Assembly (NCBI GenBank): GCA_036501425.1
Contig: DASYAI010000073.1
Span: forward strand, 11,512 to 75,511
Direction of reading: 5' to 3'
Length of the DNA: 64,000 bases
Source of the DNA: DATKRB01 sp036501425
GTDB lineage: Bacteria; Actinomycetota; Acidimicrobiia; Acidimicrobiales; RAAP-2
The notes under the pieces: model-generated
Database searches by the model: none
Seen by the model: only the letters and a program-made list of their open reading frames with translations
Told to the model about the DNA's origin: nothing
Position numbers and translations under genes: made by a program
In this document: positions 58,938 to 64,000 of the stretch, piece by piece
Position numbering within the stretch: position 1 is the stretch's first letter
How the letters are laid out: the number at the start of each line of letters is the position of its first letter

Positions 58938-60518
58938 GTGAGCGTTCGACAGGCAGCACCTGAGCTGACCGGCGAGCGCGCCGTCCTCGGCGCCCAGCCC
59001 AATCCCACCTGGACGCTGGTGACCGTGGCCCTCGGGATCGTGATGGTCGGTCTCGATGCGACGGTGGTGGCGATCGCCAACCCGTACATCGCGGCCAGCC
59101 TGCACGCATCGCTGGCCGACCTGCAGTGGATCACCAACTCCTACCTGCTGGTGTTGGCGGTCCTGCTCATCGTGGGCGGGCGGCTGGGCGACCGCTACGG
59201 GCGCCGCCGGGTCTTCCTCGTCGGGGTGGCGGGCTTCGCGCTGTCGTCGGTCGGTGTCGGGGTGGCCGGCTCGATCGTCGGGGTGATCGTGCTGCGCGGG
59301 GTCCAGGGCGCCTTCGGGGCGCTGCTGATGCCGAACACGCTGGCATTGCTGCGGGTGGCCTACCCCGAGGACCGGCTCAACCGGGCCATCGGGATCTGGA
59401 GCTCCAGCTCGGCCGTCGCCATCGCCGGTGCGCCGATCGTCGGCGGCCTGCTCGTCGAGCACGTTTCGTGGCAGAGCGTCTTCTACCTGAACGTCCCGGT
59501 GGGGATCGTCACCTGCCTCGTCGGCGCGGCGGTGCTGGTCGAGAGCAAGGAGCCCGAGCGCCAGCAGTTCGACCTGGTCGGGGTGGGGCTCTTGGGCGCC
59601 GGCCTGTTCGCGCTGGTGTTCGGGGTGGTCCAGGCCCAGAGCTGGGGATGGGGCAACCCGAGCGTGCTCGGCCTGCTCGTCGCCGGCCTGGTGCTCCTGG
59701 CCGTGTTCACGCTGGCCGAGCTGCACATCGCGAGCCCCCTGGTGCCACCCCGGCTGTTCCGCCGGCGATCGGTCACCCTCGGGGTGCTGACGGTGCTGAT
59801 GAGCTTCTTCGCCCTCTTCGCCGTGCTGTTCTTCGTCAGCCTGTACCTCCAGAACGTGGAGGGGCTGAGCCCGGTCGCCGCGGCGAGCCGCACGCTGCCC
59901 CTGACGCTGGTGTTCGCCTCGGTCAGCTTGTTCGCGGCCCGGATCACCTCGCGCTTCGGCCCGGGCCCGGCCACCAGCACCGGCATGCTCTTCGTGGCGG
60001 GGGGCCTCTTCGCCATGAGCGCGCTCGAGCCCCACTCCGCCTACCTGGCGCTCTGGCCGGCGCTGGTCGCCCTCGGGGTGGGCCTCGGGCTGGTGGTGGT
60101 GGCGTCCGCCGAAGCGATCATCGGGAACGTGCCGGTCGACGACTCGGGGCTGGCGGGCGGGCTGCAGGCCACCGCGGTGCAGTTCGGCGGCGTCCTGGGG
60201 GCCTCGGTCCTCGGCTCGGTGGTGGCGAGCAAGGCGACCTCGGCCCTGCCGGGGGCCCTGGCGGCCCTGGGGCTCGCCCCGGCCAGGGCACGCCACCTGC
60301 TGACCAACACCTCGGTTGTCGGCCAGGGCCGGGTGGCGACCTCCCACCACCTCGACGCCCGGACCGCCGCCATCGTCCGCGCCGGATCGCACACCGCGTT
60401 CATGTCCGGGTTCCACCTGGCGCTGGCCGTCGGGGGGGCGGTGGCGGTGGTTGGGGCCGTGGCCGGCCTGTTCATCCGGGCCGGCCAGAGCGCCGAGCCG
60501 GTGGCCGTGCACTTCTGA
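58938..60518 (+). CDS. MFS drug transporter, DHA2 (EmrB/QacA) family
   Basis: 526 residues, about 14 helices. GLDATVVAIANPYIAASL, WITNSYLLVLAVLLIVGGRLGDRYGRRR (motif A) and APIVGGLLVEHVSWQSVFYLNVPVG (motif C/D2 region) mark the DHA2 family. A hydrophilic C-terminal stretch around 455-490 precedes the last helix. GGAGGAC precedes the GTG start. It is the second such transporter in the window and shares the fold but little detailed sequence with the one at 53.7 kb, so it is not a recent duplicate. Confidence 0.9.
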   Translation: MSVRQAAPELTGERAVLGAQPNPTWTLVTVALGIVMVGLDATVVAIANPYIAASLHASLADLQWITNSYLLVLAVLLIVGGRLGDRYGRRRVFLVGVAGFALSSVGVGVAGSIVGVIVLRGVQGAFGALLMPNTLALLRVAYPEDRLNRAIGIWSSSSAVAIAGAPIVGGLLVEHVSWQSVFYLNVPVGIVTCLVGAAVLVESKEPERQQFDLVGVGLLGAGLFALVFGVVQAQSWGWGNPSVLGLLVAGLVLLAVFTLAELHIASPLVPPRLFRRRSVTLGVLTVLMSFFALFAVLFFVSLYLQNVEGLSPVAAASRTLPLTLVFASVSLFAARITSRFGPGPATSTGMLFVAGGLFAMSALEPHSAYLALWPALVALGVGLGLVVVASAEAIIGNVPVDDSGLAGGLQATAVQFGGVLGASVLGSVVASKATSALPGALAALGLAPARARHLLTNTSVVGQGRVATSHHLDARTAAIVRAGSHTAFMSGFHLALAVGGAVAVVGAVAGLFIRAGQSAEPVAVHF

Positions 60519-60602
60519 TCCCCCGGCGCGGCCGGACGGGGGTCGTGGTCAGGGCATTCGGCCCCCAGCGCACCGGCGGACCCGGGGGAGCCGATCGCGT
60601 TG

Positions 60603-60608
60603 TAGCCT
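60603..60608 (+). promoter_or_regulatory. -10 (TAGCCT) of the cold-shock gene
   Basis: TAGCCT within TTGTAGCCT lies about 50 bases before the ATG at 60660, giving a leader of about 45 bases with GAGAGA as a weak Shine-Dalgarno. Confidence 0.45.
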
Positions 60609-60659
60609 GTGCTTGCTCGCAAGACTGTCTGCGGGCGTACGAGAACAGACTGAGAGATC

Positions 60660-60860
60660 ATGGCAACTGGCACTGTGAAGTTCTTCAACGCGGAAAAGGG
60701 TTACGGGTTCATCTCCCGCGAGCAGGGGGACGACGTCTTCGTCCACTACTCGAACATTCAGGGGTCGGGCTACAAGACCCTCAACGAGGGACAGCAGGTC
60801 GAGTTCGACGTGGCTCCCGGTCGTAAGGGCGAAGAGGCCCAGAACGTCCGCCCGCTCTAA
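60660..60860 (+). CDS. cspA: Cold-shock-domain protein
   Basis: 66 residues, one complete cold-shock domain. GTVKFFNAEKGYGFIS contains RNP1 (KGYGFI) and DVFVHYSNI is RNP2. It binds single-stranded RNA or DNA and melts RNA structure. Such single-domain proteins are usually among the most abundant in actinobacterial cells, and the strong promoter and terminator here agree. Monocistronic. Confidence 0.96.
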   Translation: MATGTVKFFNAEKGYGFISREQGDDVFVHYSNIQGSGYKTLNEGQQVEFDVAPGRKGEEAQNVRPL

Positions 60861-60873
60861 ATCCTGAGCTGTC

Positions 60874-60913
60874 CGAAGCGGCCGTCGGCATCAGCCGGCG
60901 GCCGCTTCGTCGT
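60874..60913 (+). terminator. Intrinsic terminator of the cold-shock gene
   Basis: A 16-base stem, CGAAGCGGCCGTCGGC with GCCGGCGGCCGCTTCG (one G-T), loop ATCA, followed by CGTCGTTT. It is the strongest terminator-like hairpin I see in the window. Confidence 0.8.
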
Positions 60914-61060
60914 TTCCGGGGGAAAGGTCCGGCCTGCGACGAGCGGGTCGGGCCTCCTCCGTCGGTCACCGCGGGCACCGGCGCCGCGAAGGCGGCCGAG
61001 GCTTCAAGACGGCCCTGCCTCGAAGACATTCCCGATGACTCCCTGGGCCTCCGCCGGGGC

Positions 61061-61834
61061 TCAGGCGCCACGCAGCCGGCCGAGGAGCGGGATGGCGGCG
61101 ATCTTCTCCCCGGTGAGCTCGTCCCAGTGCACCGAGGGTGCCGGGCCTCGAGTCCGCCCCGCCCGGCTGCAGGTGATGATCCGGTGCGGGGTGACGATGA
61201 GGTCGAGGCGGAAATCGTGCTCGGTCACCGGGATGCGCCCGCGGCGCAGGACCTGGGCTTCGTGGACCGTCGTCGCCACCACGGTGGAGGGCCCGATGAG
61301 GCCGGCCTCCCACCCGATGGCGTACTCGAGATCGCTGAACCCGCCGCCCTTGCCCAGGCGGGCGCCGTCGGCGGCCACCGCCACGCAGCCGGTGACCACC
61401 AGGTCGACCGGCTCCAGACCGTCGATCCCCACCGGCCGGCCGTAGCTGGAGGCACCGTTGATCGATGCGGCCTTGCGGGGCGCCACGTGGATCGTCGCCG
61501 GGTCGAGGAGGAAGAACGGTTCGTCGGCCGCCAGGCGGGGGGCGGCCATGAGCACCGTCTTGCCGTCCTCCAGCGCCCGCTGGCGCACCGGCAGCTGAGG
61601 GGAATCCGGGTTGGCCTTGACGGTGGCCGCGTCTCGCCAGGCGGGTGTGGTCCGAAGGCGCTCGGCCGCGGCCTCCGCCCCCACGAAGTTGGGGATGCGC
61701 CCGTTGGCGCCCGGAAACCGCGCCGCCCCGGCCGCCCGGAGGGCCTCCCAGACCTCGTGGCGCAGTGCTGCCTTGGTGGCCAGCAGCGCCGGGTCACCCC
61801 CGGCGTCCCGCGCGTGGTCGCGGGGCGCGGTCAC
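61061..61834 (-). CDS. 5-formyltetrahydrofolate cyclo-ligase family protein
   Basis: 257 residues from GTG 61834. The C-terminal half has LVVTGCVAVAADGARLGKGGGFSDLEYAIG, the nucleotide/folate-binding segment of the family (GxRLGKGGGFxD core), then VVATTVHEAQVLRRGRIP and DLIVTPHRIITC. It is closer to the longer MTHFSD-like group than to the short YgfA type: FRIPNF-like GRIPNFVGAEAAAERL lies at the N-terminus. It probably acts on folates, but the activity of this group is less certain. Convergent with the cold-shock gene. Confidence 0.8.
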   Translation of the reverse strand: MTAPRDHARDAGGDPALLATKAALRHEVWEALRAAGAARFPGANGRIPNFVGAEAAAERLRTTPAWRDAATVKANPDSPQLPVRQRALEDGKTVLMAAPRLAADEPFFLLDPATIHVAPRKAASINGASSYGRPVGIDGLEPVDLVVTGCVAVAADGARLGKGGGFSDLEYAIGWEAGLIGPSTVVATTVHEAQVLRRGRIPVTEHDFRLDLIVTPHRIITCSRAGRTRGPAPSVHWDELTGEKIAAIPLLGRLRGA

Positions 61835-61931
61835 CGTCGGCCGGCTCCGATGCCGCGCGCACGCCGAGCGGCCCCAAGGGAGAACACGGGCGGAATGTAC
61901 CGCCGCCCGTCGAGGTCGCGCCGCCGGGGCG

Positions 61932-62789
61932 TCAGGTGGTCGCCACCAGTAGATCCTCGCCACTCGACGGGCGGAGGTCGTCGGTGCGATCGGCGAAGTA
62001 GCGCTCGGCGAGCACCGCTCCCGAGACGTGTCGAGTGTCCTGGAAGCCGGCTTCGCGGGCCACGGCGAGGATCTCGTCCGGGGCGTAGAAGCTGACGAAC
62101 GGCGTGCCCGATGCCCGAGCCCCCCGCTCGGCGAACTGGAAGCCGACCTTGTCCGCTTCGTCGACGAGCGCCAGCGGCCGCATGAAGGTCATGGCCAGGG
62201 TGGACCCTGGGGCGAGCGACGCGAGCCGGCGCAGGGTGGCCGCGTTGGCCTCCTTGGTGAGGTACATGGCGACGCCGGTGGACGCCACCACGGCCGGTCG
62301 CTCGGCGTCGAACCCGGCGGTCGCCAGCCGCTCCCACCACGACCCGTCCGACTCGAAGTCGACCGGGACCAACCGGAGCCACTCGGGGACGCCCAGACCG
62401 AGCTCGATCAGGCGGCGGCGCTTCCAGGCCTGGGAGGCGGGCCGGTCGACCTCGAAGACCGCCAGGCGCGAGGCGACCTCCGGCCGGCGCTGGGCGAAGG
62501 TGTCCAGACCGGCGCCCAAGATGACGTACTGGGCGACGCCGCGCCCGGACTGCTCGACCACCAGATCCTCGACGAAGCGCGCCCGGGCGACGATGGCGGC
62601 CCTGAACCGGCTGGTGCCAGCGGGATCCATGTCGGGGCGCCGGTGCCAGCCGTCGTCGGGGGCGGCGAGTTGCAGGCCGACCTCGTCCTCGAGCACGTGG
62701 GGCGGCGGGTCGACCTGAACGTGCAGCGCCCGCCAGAGCGCAACCCGCACCGCCGTGGGGTCCGCCGCAGCGGCCTGCTCGTCGCTCAC
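61932..62789 (-). CDS. SAM-dependent methyltransferase, TIGR00027/LCM-like
   Basis: 285 residues. The family is recognised by FRAAIVARARFVEDLV, QYVILGAGLDTFAQRRPE (SAM motif I), AVFEVDRPASQAWKRRRL, VPVDFESDGSWWERL and STGVAMYLTKEA. These leucine-carboxyl-methyltransferase-like proteins are abundant in actinobacteria, and their substrates are usually unknown O-methyl acceptors. It is third in an operon after an RHH regulator and a VOC protein, and its start overlaps the VOC stop by 4 bases. Confidence 0.87.
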   Translation of the reverse strand: MSDEQAAAADPTAVRVALWRALHVQVDPPPHVLEDEVGLQLAAPDDGWHRRPDMDPAGTSRFRAAIVARARFVEDLVVEQSGRGVAQYVILGAGLDTFAQRRPEVASRLAVFEVDRPASQAWKRRRLIELGLGVPEWLRLVPVDFESDGSWWERLATAGFDAERPAVVASTGVAMYLTKEANAATLRRLASLAPGSTLAMTFMRPLALVDEADKVGFQFAERGARASGTPFVSFYAPDEILAVAREAGFQDTRHVSGAVLAERYFADRTDDLRPSSGEDLLVATT

Positions 62790-63151
62790 GACGCCGGCGG
62801 CTGCGGCTGGTGCGTGGCCGGAGCCTGCAGGCTCCAGATGCGGCCATCGGGGTCACGCACGGTCATCTCCCTGGTTCCGAAATGGGTGTCCTCGAAGCCG
62901 GTGACGACCTCGACCGCCGGATCGGGGCGGAACGCGTCGGGGTCGGCCACCTTCAGCACGATCTGCACGCCCGGCTCGCGGTCCTCGGGAACCTCCGCCA
63001 CGAAGACGAAGGGACCGTCACCGTTACGGAGCTGGCCGGAGGCATGGTCGGTGGCGAACTCCAGCTCGAACCCGAGTGCCTGGAAGAACTTGGCCGACTT
63101 GCCCCAATTGTGGGTCTCGAGGAACACGGCCTCGATGCCCTCGGTCGTCAT
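62786..63151 (-). CDS. VOC-superfamily (glyoxalase-like) protein
   Basis: 121 residues, two beta-alpha-beta-beta-beta modules. FLETHNWGKSAKFFQALGFELEF, DGPFVFVAEVPED and the closing EMTVRDPDGRIWSLQAP are typical. The fold serves glyoxalases, dioxygenases and antibiotic-binding proteins. One clear metal-ligand candidate (His in LETHNW) and a terminal Asp-rich turn are seen, but the final metal Glu is not obvious, so it may bind ligands without catalysis. Coupled on both sides: RHH upstream (ATGA) and methyltransferase downstream. Confidence 0.85.
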   Translation of the reverse strand: MTTEGIEAVFLETHNWGKSAKFFQALGFELEFATDHASGQLRNGDGPFVFVAEVPEDREPGVQIVLKVADPDAFRPDPAVEVVTGFEDTHFGTREMTVRDPDGRIWSLQAPATHQPQPPAS

Positions 63152-63333
63152 GGAAGGTCTCCTTTTGCAGATGGTCGGCGTAGCTGACCCTGGGCGTCGT
63201 CGAGGTAGGCGCGCAGCGCGTCCGCGACCAGCGCCGAAAGCGACAGGCCCGACTCGATGGCGTGATGCTTCACTCGCTTGATCAACCCGATCGGCAGGTA
63301 CACGTTGAACTGCTTGACGTCGTCGTCACCCAC
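63148..63333 (-). CDS. Ribbon-helix-helix (CopG-type) protein
   Basis: 61 residues. KQFNVYLPIGLIKRVKHHAIESGLSLSALVADALRAYL (given in parts: KQFNVYLP, LIKRVKHHAIESGLSLSALV) is a ribbon-helix-helix DNA-binding domain. Such proteins are repressors or antitoxins. It is the leading gene of an RHH-VOC-methyltransferase operon, so it probably regulates that operon. GTG 63333 is fixed by TAGCAT 6 bases upstream. No toxin gene is adjacent. Confidence 0.85.
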   Translation of the reverse strand: MGDDDVKQFNVYLPIGLIKRVKHHAIESGLSLSALVADALRAYLDDAQGQLRRPSAKGDLP

Positions 63334-63339
63334 GGCTCG

Positions 63340-63345
63340 ATGCTA
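63340..63345 (-). promoter_or_regulatory. Leaderless -10 (TAGCAT) of the RHH operon
   Basis: TAGCAT on the reverse strand, 6 bases before the GTG at 63333, within the semi-palindrome GATGCTAGCATC that could also be the RHH binding site. Confidence 0.6.
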
Positions 63346-63444
63346 GCATCCTAGTAGAGGCAGACCACGGGCGGAGAGCACGGACCGATAAAGGCTCACA
63401 AAGGCGGGCGAAGGCCGACGAAGGCCGGCCCGGCTGCGGGGTCG

Positions 63445-64000
63445 TCAGTCCAGGCTGACCGTGACCACTCGAACGTCGCGCAGCGCCGGGTCCACGGTCA
63501 GGACGCGTCGGCGCCCGGGGCTCGTTTCCACGAGGGCGATGCTGAACCGACCGAGGACTACTGGCAGCTCCGCCGTCCAGATGTCTTGCAACCACGAGAA
63601 GGGCAGTCGGAGGTGGATGCCGTCGTGGCCGCGGGCGACGCTCGGTTCGTCGTCGGGCGCGATCATCTCCACCGTCGTGCGGCCATCGGGGGTGCCGAGC
63701 CAGTGGCGAACCGCCGCCGTCGCCCGCCCGAAGAGCGCTGCCGCGAGTGCCGCTCGGGCCGGTGGGCACCGATCGTCGGCGGCCGCAATGCGTTCGCACC
63801 ACACGGCGATGACCATTGCCGTCAGCCGATCCCAGAAGGCCGGGCCTAGAGGCCACAGTGCGAGCAGCTCGTCGTCGGGCGGCGCAGCGAATCCCGGCCC
63901 GCGCCCGGGCTGGGCGATGACGACCGTCCCGGCGCTGCCAACGCGGGACGAACTCCTTGTCCGGCGCGCCCGCCTCGCCGGATAACCAACAGGGCCCCCC
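63445..64000 (-). CDS. Uncharacterised protein, partial at right edge
   Basis: The reverse-strand frame is open from the stop at 63445 to the window edge. An ATG at 63816 would give 123 residues, but the frame upstream of it still reads like protein (VIAQPGRGPGFAAPPDDELL, then LALWPLGPAFWDRLTA), so the gene probably begins outside the window. The C-terminal part has GIHLRLPFSWLQDIWTAELP and RVVTVSLD. I do not recognise the family. GC and codon bias are those of a real gene. Confidence 0.55.
   Translation of the reverse strand, partial: GGPVGYPARRARRTRSSSRVGSAGTVVIAQPGRGPGFAAPPDDELLALWPLGPAFWDRLTAMVIAVWCERIAAADDRCPPARAALAAALFGRATAAVRHWLGTPDGRTTVEMIAPDDEPSVARGHDGIHLRLPFSWLQDIWTAELPVVLGRFSIALVETSPGRRRVLTVDPALRDVRVVTVSLD

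Noticed and set aside
58614..60512. Long reverse frame opposite the second MFS transporter
   Set aside because: Arg/His/Gly/Gln-rich shadow without membrane helices or motifs. The forward frame has clear MFS motifs and a Shine-Dalgarno.

Overview
The window is very GC-rich chromosomal DNA (about 70% or more by eye) with strong third-position GC bias and frequent GTG starts. The content points to an actinobacterium: a WhiB iron-sulfur regulator beside an ArsA-like ATPase pair, a GlnR-type regulator beside two glutamine synthetases, a lysine-tailed topoisomerase I, a paired TrkA system, a Ddn-type deazaflavin (F420) nitroreductase and a DUF6314 protein. My inference is a deep-branching lineage such as Acidimicrobiia rather than Streptomyces or Mycobacterium, but no rRNA is present to test this. 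There is no prophage, insertion sequence or CRISPR array. Most of the window is core metabolism.

Layout. 1-2 kb: ArsA/Get3-like ATPases divergent from whiB. 1.7-3.4 kb: a VKOR plus DUF929 disulfide module. 3.6-5.5 kb: NUDIX hydrolase and a metallo-beta-lactamase-fold hydrolase. 5.6-9.3 kb: an iron-sulfur neighbourhood (Mrp, an A-type carrier, a compact fused molybdenum-hydroxylase-like protein, RidA). 9.4-12.7 kb: glnII-glnA-glnR. 13-15.6 kb: nadE and a coupled helical protein. 15.8-17.8 kb: a sigma-70 factor, a 24-residue membrane peptide and a HAD phosphatase. 17.8-24.4 kb: two TrkA proteins, an APC permease fused to an OB-fold, and H+-pyrophosphatase. 24.6-29.3 kb: topA-tmk-holB. 29.3-32.1 kb: tRNA-Thr, a hipBA toxin-antitoxin pair and a methyltransferase. 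32.1-35.6 kb: thiol-redox proteins, the deazaflavin nitroreductase and a cyclase-family hydrolase. 35.8-49 kb: purine and pyrimidine genes (purA, purD-B-C-S-Q, purL, purF-M-pyrE) interrupted by two oppositely oriented genes. 49-56 kb: NIPSNAP-like protein, TIM-barrel protein, thiolase/Zn-ribbon pair, amidase, MFS transporter, alpha/beta hydrolase. 56.4-64 kb: bioY, DUF6314, tRNA-Phe and tRNA-Asp, membrane protein, MFS transporter, cold-shock protein, folate-ligase homologue, and an RHH-VOC-methyltransferase operon.

Expression architecture. Within operons, neighbours are commonly joined by 4-base GTGA or ATGA overlaps, which suggests translational coupling. Many operon-leading genes instead show a TAnnnT hexamer only 6-8 bases before the start codon and no Shine-Dalgarno sequence, the arrangement expected of leaderless mRNAs. 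This signature also fixes several start codons.

Oddities. These include a compact protein joining an iron-sulfur domain to a shortened molybdenum-hydroxylase domain, an APC permease-OB-fold fusion, a HipBA pair with a methyltransferase in the same transcription unit, a thioredoxin-like protein with CGC in place of CxxC, and a recurrent class of short tandem duplications at gene ends and in protein linkers. I did not find one system that I can claim as wholly new. The first three are the best candidates for follow-up.
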